Source: JANYCO01 sp031416415
GTDB taxonomy: Bacteria > Bacteroidota > Bacteroidia > Cytophagales > Cytophagaceae
Assembly: GCA_031416415.1 (NCBI GenBank)
Contig: JANOTP010000263.1
Span: forward strand, 1 to 11,500
Reading direction: 5' to 3'
DNA length: 11,500 bases
This document shows, one piece after another, positions 1 to 6,167 of the stretch (position 1 is the first letter of the stretch; the number at the start of each line of letters is the position of its first letter). The notes under the pieces were generated by a model. The model worked only from the letters and a program-made list of their open reading frames with translations. It had not been told where the DNA came from and made no database searches. The position numbers were made by a program, and so were the translations under genes.

Positions 1-1041
1 CGACACAGAACCCTCTAAAGTACTAGCAAGTGTATTGTCTCTTTCCGAATAGGTAAACACATGCAAATAAGAAATGTCTAGGCCATTCAAAAACTCATAT
101 GTTTCCAAAAAATCCTCTTTAGTCTCTCCTGGAAATCCAACAATTACATCTACTCCGATGCAACAATCGGGCATTATTGATTTTATTTTTGTCACACGCT
201 CTGCATATAAATCACGTTTATAGCGTCTTCGCATTAATTTTAATATCTTATCAGACCCAGATTGAAGGGGGATGTGAAAATGAGGAACAAATTTTTGTGA
301 GGTGGATACGAAATCGATTATTTCATTGGTCAATAAATTAGGTTCAATAGAAGAAATTCTGAAGCGTTCTATTCCTTCTATTTGATCGAGTTGTTGTACG
401 AGGGCATAGAAATTTTCTTTTCGTTCGCCCTGAATCAAACCATAATCACCAATATTAACACCTGTAAGCACAATTTCTTTTACCTCAGTAAGGGCAATCT
501 CATTGGCTGTTTTTAGAATATTTTGAATGGTATCACTTCGGCTTGCACCTCTAGCTAGTGGAATTGTACAGAAAGAACAAGAATAGTCACAACCATCTTG
601 TACTTTTAGAAATGTACGCGTGCGATCATTGATAGAGTAGGAGCAATAGTAATCGGTAGCCTCCGAGATTTCTTTATTAAATACTTGAGTAGTTTCTTTC
701 TTTTGGAAATCACCTAGCAATTCTAGTATGCGAAATTTTTCAGAAGCACCTAAAACGGCATTTACACCCGGAATTGATGCAATTTCTTGTGGTTTTAATT
801 GAGCATAACAACCTACAATTGTAACAAATGCATCAGGAGAATGTTTCAATGCTTCTTTTACCACTTTTCGGCATTTTTTATCAGCATTTTCAGTGACAGA
901 ACAAGTATTTATAACATACACATCTGCTTTTTCATAAAATTCAACTTTCTGATAGCCATTTTCTTCAAACATCCTGCCTATAGTGGAAGTTTCGGAGTAA
1001 TTTAACTTACAGCCTAATGTATAAAATGCTACTGTTTTCAT
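1..1041 (-). CDS. mtaB: tRNA t6A37 methylthiotransferase MtaB, C-terminus cut by the window edge
   Basis: Radical-SAM enzyme that adds a methylthio group to N6-threonylcarbamoyladenosine at position 37 of ANN-decoding tRNAs, giving ms2t6A; it acts in the cytoplasm. Visible are 347 codons from ATG at 1041; the C-terminal end, including any TRAM domain, lies beyond base 1. The N-terminal UPF0004 domain (about residues 1-115) carries three cluster cysteines, C11 (LGCKLN), C47 (NTCSVTE) and C78 (VGCYAQ). The radical-SAM CxxxCxxC motif follows in DGCDYSCSFCTIP, then LTGVNIGDYG and VDVIVGFPGET. LGCKLN and the GVNIGDYG segment favour MtaB over MiaB or RimO. The gene is divergent from the GldJ-like lipoprotein gene. 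No Shine-Dalgarno is seen, and a -7-like box lies only a few bases upstream, so the transcript may be leaderless. A frame on the opposite strand (799-1005) is a shadow. Confidence 0.92.
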   Translation of the reverse strand, partial: MKTVAFYTLGCKLNYSETSTIGRMFEENGYQKVEFYEKADVYVINTCSVTENADKKCRKVVKEALKHSPDAFVTIVGCYAQLKPQEIASIPGVNAVLGASEKFRILELLGDFQKKETTQVFNKEISEATDYYCSYSINDRTRTFLKVQDGCDYSCSFCTIPLARGASRSDTIQNILKTANEIALTEVKEIVLTGVNIGDYGLIQGERKENFYALVQQLDQIEGIERFRISSIEPNLLTNEIIDFVSTSQKFVPHFHIPLQSGSDKILKLMRRRYKRDLYAERVTKIKSIMPDCCIGVDVIVGFPGETKEDFLETYEFLNGLDISYLHVFTYSERDNTLASTLEGSVS

Positions 1042-1047
1042 TGCATG

Positions 1048-1055
1048 CAAAGGTA
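1048..1055 (-). promoter_or_regulatory. Candidate -7 promoter element for mtaB
   Basis: Reading the minus strand, TACCTTTG matches the Bacteroidota -7 consensus TAnnTTTG exactly. It ends 6 bases before the mtaB ATG, so transcription would begin at or next to the start codon. No good TTG-type -33 element sits 19-21 bases upstream. A perfect 10-base palindrome, TTGCATGCAA (1041-1050), overlaps the box and the start codon. The assignment rests only on consensus matching in AT-rich DNA. Confidence 0.35.
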
Positions 1056-1148
1056 CTTATTAAATTTATATTTAAATAATAAACGCATCATTCAACATAA
1101 CCCTTACCTTGGATATGTACTATTTAAACACAAAAAATACAATAAAAC

Positions 1149-1179
1149 TTGTATTTTCCCATAAAAATGTATAATTTTG
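1149..1179 (+). promoter_or_regulatory. Candidate sigma-A promoter for the GldJ-like gene
   Basis: A TTG at 1149-1151 and TAATTTTG at 1172-1179 are separated by 20 bases. They fit the Bacteroidota -33/-7 pattern (TTTG or TTG, then TAnnTTTG). The predicted start near 1185 gives a leader of about 70 bases before the ATG at 1255. Confidence 0.45.
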
Positions 1180-1192
1180 TAGTAGAATTATT

Positions 1193-1208
1193 GTTGTATA
1201 AATACAAC
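1193..1208 (+). repeat. Perfect inverted repeat in the GldJ-like gene leader
   Basis: GTTGTAT and ATACAAC form a perfect 7-bp inverted repeat around two A residues. It lies just downstream of the predicted transcription start, so it could be an operator or a small 5' hairpin. It is not followed by a T run and is not a terminator. Function unknown; chance is possible in AT-rich DNA. Confidence 0.35.
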
Positions 1209-1254
1209 TACCAAGCTGAAAAAACGTATACTAAAAAAGGTTGTAATAAATTAA

Positions 1255-2541
1255 ATGATGAAAAAGTTAGCTATCATACCGCTAATCTATATCCTGCTTA
1301 TAACAGGTTCATTATTTATTGTGTCTTGTAAAGGCGGAAAAAAATCTTCTAAAAACGGAAACGATAGCACCTCTACAGATAGCAATTCTGTTGGTAAAGC
1401 CATCAATGCTGATTCTACTTTACCCAAAGAAGTAGCCTTAAAATTCGAACTTCAGGAAAACATTTTAGTCTCTATGCACTTGCCTGGTGGCGATGCCGAG
1501 TTAGGATCTTTTGATCTTGAAAACTCAACATTAGAAGATTTTAATATGCTTGATATTGAATCTAATAATCTGAAACGTAAAGTTAGTGTCGAGTCTTTTT
1601 ACATGGATGAAACGGAAATAGCAAATATTCATTGGCTAGAATATTTATTTCATGTTCAAAAAGATTCCTCTAAGGAGCTCTATGAAGCAGCATTGCCAGA
1701 TACAACAGTTTGGCAAAAGGATTTAGGTTATAATGATTTTTATGTACAAGGTTATTTGCGTTATCAAGGTTTCAGATTTTTTCCTGTAGTAGGTGTCAAC
1801 TGGATGCAAGCAACGGATTACTGTTTATGGAGAACGGTAAAAGTAAATGAATATATGTCGAAAGATGGCGGTCAATCGTCCGAGAAAAAATCTAAAAAAG
1901 GATCTTCCGCTACAGCACCATCAGGTGCGGTAGTTTACCGTTTGCCTACTGAAGCCGAATGGGAATATGCTGCTCAGGCATTTGTTGACAATCAATTTAA
2001 AGACGATAATCAAACGCATAGAAGGATTTATCCTTGGGATGGAAATACGGTAAGAAATGCTGACAAAAAACAACTTGGAAATTTTCTAGCCAACTTCAAA
2101 CGTGGACGTGGAGATTATGGAGGTATAGCTGGATATAGGCGTACAGATGGAGCAATAACTACAAACTATATTTGGGAATACCCACCAAATGATTTTGGTT
2201 TATACAACATGGCGGGTAATGTAAATGAATGGGTATATGATGAGTATGTACCTTTTTCTTTCGAAGGAGATGTTGAAGAAGATACAAAAGATGATGGTTT
2301 TTTAACTGCTGATGCAAACAATTACAATAAAGCAGGTTTTAGTACTTTTGGTGGTGGTCATAATAGAATATATAAAGGAGGATCTTGGAATGATATAGCC
2401 TACTGGCTTGCTCCAGGTACAAGACGATACATAGCTCAGGACTCATCAACCGCTACTATTGGCTTTCGTTGTGCCATGACGTACGGGGCATCCTCAGGTG
2501 ATTCTACCAGTGCAATTTCTGATACAGAAATTGCGGAATAA
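1255..2541 (+). CDS. gldJ: GldJ/GldK-family gliding motility / type IX secretion lipoprotein
   Basis: Outer-membrane lipoprotein with a formylglycine-generating-enzyme (SUMF1) fold, in the family of GldJ and GldK/PorK; in known systems these support the type IX secretion ring and gliding. A signal peptide (about residues 1-24) ends in the lipobox IVSC with C25 as the lipidated residue, followed by a Lys/Ser/Asn-rich linker. The FGE-like domain spans roughly 70-410, with PVVGVNW (177-183), RLPTEAEWEYAA (229-240), RGDYGGIAGY (285-294), PPNDFGLYNMAGNVNEW (310-326), GGSW (375-378) and GFRC (403-406). The paired active-site cysteines of true FGE are absent, as in other Gld proteins. The GDYGGIAG segment resembles GldJ more than GldK. 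At 428 residues it is shorter than Flavobacterium johnsoniae GldJ (about 560, recalled). Start: adjacent ATGs at 1255 and 1258. It has no porU/porV or gldLMN neighbours here, so GldJ versus GldK is not settled. Confidence 0.8.
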   Translation: MMKKLAIIPLIYILLITGSLFIVSCKGGKKSSKNGNDSTSTDSNSVGKAINADSTLPKEVALKFELQENILVSMHLPGGDAELGSFDLENSTLEDFNMLDIESNNLKRKVSVESFYMDETEIANIHWLEYLFHVQKDSSKELYEAALPDTTVWQKDLGYNDFYVQGYLRYQGFRFFPVVGVNWMQATDYCLWRTVKVNEYMSKDGGQSSEKKSKKGSSATAPSGAVVYRLPTEAEWEYAAQAFVDNQFKDDNQTHRRIYPWDGNTVRNADKKQLGNFLANFKRGRGDYGGIAGYRRTDGAITTNYIWEYPPNDFGLYNMAGNVNEWVYDEYVPFSFEGDVEEDTKDDGFLTADANNYNKAGFSTFGGGHNRIYKGGSWNDIAYWLAPGTRRYIAQDSSTATIGFRCAMTYGASSGDSTSAISDTEIAE

Positions 2542-2631
2542 TAAAAATCGAAAATACTTTAATTTTTTCAACCAAATAGCATAGTTTTTGCGTTTATACA
2601 AATAGGAGGGTCCGTATAAAGGGAGAATACT

Positions 2632-2916
2632 ATGAAAAAGATATATCCAAAATTAATAGTTGTGGGAATGATACTCATAATATCTTGGATGGTAAATTTT
2701 AGATACCAATATGAGCCACCAGTACCAGCTGCTTCACAACCACAATCAATAAAAAAAATTATCATTGTAAAAAAGGTATATATCAGAGTACCTGTACAAG
2801 TAGATTCTACTCAAGCAGATACTACCATCATTACTTTACCAAAAGAATTGCCTACAACCAATTATAAGAAATATTATAGATCTAGAAATCTTCATAAAAG
2901 TGGATTAATTTCTTAA
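2632..2916 (+). CDS. Small membrane-anchored protein of unknown function
   Basis: A 94-residue protein whose family I do not recognise. One N-terminal hydrophobic helix (about residues 8-22, LIVVGMILIISWMV) follows a Lys-rich start, suggesting a signal anchor with the rest in the periplasm. Next come a Pro-rich stretch (EPPVPAASQPQS, about 28-39), a Lys/Val/Ile-rich segment, a Thr-rich segment and a basic C-terminus (YKKYYRSRNLHK). A purine-rich GGGAG lies about 7 bases before the ATG at 2632, with an AGGAGGG further upstream, so translation is plausible. It sits 90 bases after the GldJ-like gene on the same strand and might be co-transcribed with it. The opposite-strand frame at 2568-2765 has no support. 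The TM-plus-Pro-rich layout vaguely recalls TonB-type linkers, but no TonB domain is present. Confidence 0.6.
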   Translation: MKKIYPKLIVVGMILIISWMVNFRYQYEPPVPAASQPQSIKKIIIVKKVYIRVPVQVDSTQADTTIITLPKELPTTNYKKYYRSRNLHKSGLIS

Positions 2917-2964
2917 AATTTATACTATTTCGCTTATTTTAGCTTTCATAAATATTTAACATCC

Positions 2965-2995
2965 AAAATATTAGATATTTATAGCAATATTTTTT
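2965..2995 (+). terminator. Weak AT-only hairpin, possible terminator
   Basis: AAAATATT (2965-2972) and AATATTTT (2986-2993) can form an 8-bp stem around a 13-base loop, running into a short T tract. It lies about 50 bases after the small membrane protein gene. The stem has no G-C pairs, so any terminator would be weak. Confidence 0.2.
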
Positions 2996-3074
2996 ACTTT
3001 TAGTTTACGCCAATGTAAAAAAAACCTTATTTTGGTAGTTAAGATTTCTAATTAAAAAACACCTTACTTATTTT

Positions 3075-4070
3075 ATGATGGAAACAACAGAATTAAAAGA
3101 AAAAACTGAAGCAGTAATTAAAAATGTATCACAAAAATGGGAAGGTACTTCTCTTCGTGATGATTGGGATAAGGAAAAAGAAATGGACTTTACTTATACC
3201 AATATTGACAAATTTATACGATTAAGTCTGGGAGAAACCGCTCACTTTAGTAATGCGATGTACAACGGCGATTATTCATTAACACTCGATCAGGCACAGC
3301 GTCAAAAATATGATTTTGTAAGTGAAAGTTTAGGAATTAAAGAAGGAACTAAAGTTCTTGATTTAGGTTGCGGTTGGGGAGGATGGTTGATACATCTTAA
3401 AAACGTAGTTAAAGCAAAAGCAATTGGTGTAAATCTTTCTAAGGGACAAGTAGCTGCATGTCGCAAAAATGGTCTTGAAGCCTATATTAAAGATGCTCGT
3501 TTTGTAAAACCAGAAGATTTTGGCCAATTTGATGCTATTACCGCATTTGGTAGTTTTGAGCATGCTGCGAGTGTAAAAGACTATATTGAAGGCAAACAAG
3601 ATGAAGTATACGATAGCTATTTTAAACATGTAGCAGATTTATTACCGAAAGGTGGAAGATTCTATATGCAATCTATGGTATTTAGTAAAAATATGATTCC
3701 TTTTGATAAAGTGGATATAAATGCTCCTAAGGGTTCAGATGCTTATATAGTGGCATTACTAACAAAGCACAATCCTGATTCATGGCTTCCTTATGGTCAC
3801 GAACATATTATTAAAGTGGCTAGCCCTTATTTTAAAAATGTTTTTTATAGCAGTGGTCGATTGGATTATGTAAAAACTAATAGAGAATGGACTAAGCTGT
3901 ATTTTAAATTTGGTTTTAAAAAATACCTTTGGTATTTGTCACTAATTCCTAAGCTATTTACAGACAGAGAGTTTAGACATCAAATGGATATTCTTAAATA
4001 CAGACCTAATCGAGTTTGTTTTGAAAGAGAAATAATGGATCATGCAAGACTTGTCTTTGAAAAGATCTAA
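3075..4070 (+). CDS. SAM-dependent methyltransferase of the cyclopropane-fatty-acid synthase family, altered active site
   Basis: Class I methyltransferase resembling CFA synthase and mycobacterial mycolate methyltransferases; these use SAM to modify unsaturated acyl chains in membrane lipids. The SAM-binding motif is KVLDLGCGWGGW (93-104), preceded by the family segment TLDQAQ (70-75) and followed by GVNLSKGQ (118-125) and FGSFEHA (158-164), whose Glu162 matches the conserved active-site Glu. At 331 residues it lacks the N-terminal domain of E. coli CFA synthase (382). By eye alignment with CmaA1, the cysteine of YSCAYF is Asn60 (FSNAMY) and the histidine of LLHT is Gln199 (YMQS). Both belong to the bicarbonate-binding site of true synthases, so the product may not be a cyclopropane. 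ATGs at 3075 and 3078 are equally possible starts. It stands alone, closed by a strong terminator. Confidence 0.82.
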   Translation: MMETTELKEKTEAVIKNVSQKWEGTSLRDDWDKEKEMDFTYTNIDKFIRLSLGETAHFSNAMYNGDYSLTLDQAQRQKYDFVSESLGIKEGTKVLDLGCGWGGWLIHLKNVVKAKAIGVNLSKGQVAACRKNGLEAYIKDARFVKPEDFGQFDAITAFGSFEHAASVKDYIEGKQDEVYDSYFKHVADLLPKGGRFYMQSMVFSKNMIPFDKVDINAPKGSDAYIVALLTKHNPDSWLPYGHEHIIKVASPYFKNVFYSSGRLDYVKTNREWTKLYFKFGFKKYLWYLSLIPKLFTDREFRHQMDILKYRPNRVCFEREIMDHARLVFEKI

Positions 4071-4091
4071 AAATGCTAATAAAATGATTTT

Positions 4092-4124
4092 AAAGGTCTT
4101 TGGATATTCCAAAGACCTTTTTTG
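4092..4124 (+). terminator. Strong rho-independent terminator
   Basis: AAAGGTCTTTGG (4092-4103) pairs perfectly with CCAAAGACCTTT (4109-4120) around the loop ATATT, and the T run continues to 4123. The 12-bp stem with its T tract sits about 20 bases after the methyltransferase stop and should end that transcript. Hence dapA probably has its own promoter. Confidence 0.9.
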
Positions 4125-4137
4125 TTGATAAGATTTA

Positions 4138-4147
4138 GGGGGGGGGG
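4138..4147 (+). repeat. Homopolymeric tract of ten G
   Basis: Ten consecutive G residues lie between the methyltransferase terminator and dapA, about 90 bases before the dapA start. Such a run is very unlikely by chance in this AT-rich sequence. It can slip during replication, and such runs also provoke sequencing or assembly errors. Confidence 0.85.
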
Positions 4148-4237
4148 AATTAAAAAAGGTTAAAGATGGTTTTACATTGTATTAATTATTTGCCAATTTT
4201 GGGCGCAAATTAATTGACACTATAATATACACTAAAA

Positions 4238-5116
4238 ATGCTGAGTAAAATCATAGGAACAGGAGTAGCATTAGTTACGCCTTTTAAAGAAAATGGATCA
4301 ATTGATTACGATGCATACAAAAAACTTATCAATCATTGTATAGTAGGGGGTGTTGACTATATTTTAGTTAATGGTACCACTGGAGAGTCTGCTACTACTA
4401 GTGCAGAGGAGAAAAGAGAGATGTTAGCTTTCGCTAAAAAAGAAAATAACAATAGAGTAGGTTTGGTATATGGAATTGGTGGAAATAATACTGCTGAAAT
4501 CATTGAAACTATAAAATCTACTGATTTTGAAGGAGTAGATGCTGTGCTTTCTGTAAGTCCATATTATAATAAACCATCGCAAGAGGGTATTTTCCTTCAC
4601 TATACAGCTATTGCAGATGTATCTCCTGTACCCATAATACTTTATAATGTACCAGGACGTACCTCTTCTAATATAGCGGCTAAAACAACGGTGAGATTAT
4701 CCGCACATAAAAATATTGTAGCGATAAAAGAAGCTTCAGGAAACATAGAGCAAGCGTTGGAAATTTCAAAATATGCCAATAAAGATTTTATCTTAATATC
4801 AGGAGATGATCTTGTTACTGTACCAATGATTTCTATTGGTGCAAAAGGAGTAATGTCTGTTTTAGCTAATGCTTACCCTACTCCATTTTCAACGATGTTA
4901 AAATTGGCCTTAAATAATGATTTTAAAGGCGCTACAGAAATATTGAAAAAATTTGTAGATATTAACCCCTTAATTTATGAGGAAGGAAATCCTGTAGGAA
5001 TTAAACAAGCTTTAAACTATTTAGGAATAACAACAAATACAGTTAGATTGCCTTTGGCTCCAGCGTCTGAGGTTTTGAAAGAGAAAATAAAATTAGCTAT
5101 AAAGGACCTCAACTAA
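4238..5116 (+). CDS. dapA: 4-hydroxy-tetrahydrodipicolinate synthase
   Basis: Cytoplasmic TIM-barrel lyase that condenses pyruvate with aspartate semialdehyde, the first committed step to diaminopimelate (peptidoglycan) and lysine. All catalytic positions are present at +3 relative to E. coli DapA: Thr47-Thr48 in NGTTGES, Tyr110 in SPYYNKP, Tyr136 in LYNVPGRTS with Arg141, and Schiff-base Lys164 in AIKEASGN. The barrel continues through ISGDD and GAKGVMSV. The 292-residue length is normal for the family. ATG 4238 is chosen because IIGTGVALVTPF begins at the expected distance. The gene is preceded by a terminator and a G10 tract and followed by a long hairpin, so it looks monocistronic. No perfect TAnnTTTG box is seen upstream; CAATTTTG at 4194-4201 is one mismatch away. 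No riboswitch is recognised. Confidence 0.96.
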   Translation: MLSKIIGTGVALVTPFKENGSIDYDAYKKLINHCIVGGVDYILVNGTTGESATTSAEEKREMLAFAKKENNNRVGLVYGIGGNNTAEIIETIKSTDFEGVDAVLSVSPYYNKPSQEGIFLHYTAIADVSPVPIILYNVPGRTSSNIAAKTTVRLSAHKNIVAIKEASGNIEQALEISKYANKDFILISGDDLVTVPMISIGAKGVMSVLANAYPTPFSTMLKLALNNDFKGATEILKKFVDINPLIYEEGNPVGIKQALNYLGITTNTVRLPLAPASEVLKEKIKLAIKDLN

Positions 5117-5128
5117 TAATATTAAAAA

Positions 5129-5184
5129 AATGTGCGTATGTACTGGTGGGTGGTTTCAGGTATAGCGGTGTACATACACACATT
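5129..5184 (+). repeat. Long imperfect hairpin with G-rich loop, downstream of dapA
   Basis: Arms AATGTGCGTATGTAC (5129-5143) and GTACATACACACATT (5170-5184) pair at 14 of 15 positions, with one C-A mismatch. The 26-base loop (5144-5169) contains GGTGGGTGG and further GG pairs. It begins 12 bases after the dapA stop. On the plus strand no good T run follows. On the minus strand the stem would run into seven T, which is terminator-like, but no minus-strand gene ends here. It could be a 3'-end stabilising structure, an ncRNA element or an unusual terminator. Confidence 0.6.
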
Positions 5185-5338
5185 ATTATTGTAATATAGA
5201 TAATCCACATTACATTGAGGTTCCGGAAGGTATAGAAATACATACTATCACTATTACTACTTATTTCTACATTTCAAATTTAAATAGATTTCCTTTTACT
5301 CGCAATCCCTCTAAAGAGTGATTTAATTATCTTTAATA

Positions 5339-5346
5339 TAACTTTG
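5339..5346 (+). promoter_or_regulatory. Candidate -7 element for the PAS-LuxR gene
   Basis: TAACTTTG fits TAnnTTTG exactly and lies 102 bases before the ATG at 5449. No clear TTG is found 19-21 bases upstream (the nearest is a GTG at 5318-5320), so the -33 half is weak. Confidence 0.35.
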
Positions 5347-5448
5347 TTTATTATTTTTATAATTTAAACAATATCGATTAATAGAGTATAGTCTTATTGA
5401 GTGTCAAAATGGTAAAAAAAAGTACTATCTTGATTTTAGAAAAATACT

Positions 5449-6165
5449 ATGATTGATACGCTCATTCAGAATTTAAATTCTCCCATAATTAAAAATTTGC
5501 TGGAACTTTATCCAGGAATTATGGGGATATTTAATTATAATTCTTTTAAATACGAATTTTTTAGTCCCAATGTTGAAAAAATTTTAGGTTATAGTGCTGA
5601 AGAATATATTGAAGGGGGACTGGCGTTTAGTTATTCTACGCTGAATAATATTCATGCTTCTATAATTACTTCGGAGATCTATCCTGTCTATCTTGAATAT
5701 TGTGTTAAACATTCCCCCAATGAAGGTATTAAAAGATTGCGCTTCTCTTATGAATACCAAGTAAATGCAAAATATGGCGCTTCTATATGGTGCCAACATC
5801 AGTTTACAATAATTGAAGTAGATGCAAAAGGTTTTCCAATTTTAGATTTATTCTGTATTACAGATATTAACGATTCGAAAAAAGACGATGTCATAAATTT
5901 TGTAATTTCTCAAAAAAATGATAACGAAATATATGAAACAATATTTACGAATGGCTACCAAACGAGAGACCTTACAGTACTTTCGAATAGAGAGTTGCAA
6001 GTATTAAAATTATTATGTGAAGGAAATTCTACTCCCAAAATAGCAGCTATTTTAAATCTAAGTGAACACACTGTAAAATCTCACCGCAAAAATATACTTT
6101 TGAAAATGGAAGTAAAAAATTCAATGGATATTGTGAAAATAGCACATGATAATGGATTTATTTAA
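5449..6165 (+). CDS. PAS-domain LuxR-family transcription regulator
   Basis: Transcription factor with an N-terminal PAS-like sensor and a C-terminal LuxR-type helix-turn-helix. The PAS region covers roughly residues 15-145, with FSPNVEKILGYSAEEY near 38-53 typical of a PAS core and FCITDINDSKK at its end. The HTH (about 176-238) shows LSNRELQVLKLLCEG (178-192) and the recognition helix SEHTVKSHRKNI (205-216), a classic GerE/LuxR signature. There is no phosphoacceptor receiver domain and no acyl-homoserine-lactone domain, so the signal would be a ligand, cofactor or partner protein bound by PAS. At 238 residues the two domains account for nearly all of the chain. Its stop lies 2 bases from the stop of the convergent glycan operon. 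Its targets are unknown; a motif shared with the 10.7-kb divergent region is one lead. Confidence 0.88.
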   Translation: MIDTLIQNLNSPIIKNLLELYPGIMGIFNYNSFKYEFFSPNVEKILGYSAEEYIEGGLAFSYSTLNNIHASIITSEIYPVYLEYCVKHSPNEGIKRLRFSYEYQVNAKYGASIWCQHQFTIIEVDAKGFPILDLFCITDINDSKKDDVINFVISQKNDNEIYETIFTNGYQTRDLTVLSNRELQVLKLLCEGNSTPKIAAILNLSEHTVKSHRKNILLKMEVKNSMDIVKIAHDNGFI

Positions 6166-6167
6166 GG

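Larger units (their letters stand above)
5117..5448. other. 332-base intergenic region between dapA and the PAS-LuxR gene
   Basis: No intact gene is seen. The region holds the 5129-5184 hairpin and a frame from ATG 5130 that stops at TAG 5163-5165 and then stays open to TGA 5319-5321. Two copies of AGGTATAG followed by TACATAC start 70 bases apart (5158 and 5228). A near-perfect inverted repeat, AATCCCTC/GAGTGATT, lies at 5304-5323. A -7-like TAACTTTG is at 5339-5346, and ATTAATAGAGT at 5377-5387 recurs near 10733. Confidence 0.6.

Noticed and set aside
799..1005. Plus-strand frame of 68 codons
   Set aside because: It lies opposite the conserved N-terminal domain of MtaB, and its Phe/Ser/Ile-rich text is typical of a shadow frame.
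1149..1331. Plus-strand frame of 60 codons overlapping the start of the GldJ-like gene
   Set aside because: It covers the predicted promoter and leader and runs out of frame into a well-supported lipoprotein signal peptide.
4215..4227. TTGACA and TATAAT hexamers near dapA
   Set aside because: They are separated by one base instead of about 17, so they cannot form a sigma-70-type promoter, and Bacteroidota use a different consensus.
4148..4237. Lysine riboswitch before dapA
   Set aside because: The leader is short and AT-rich and shows none of the long multi-helix structure of a lysine riboswitch.
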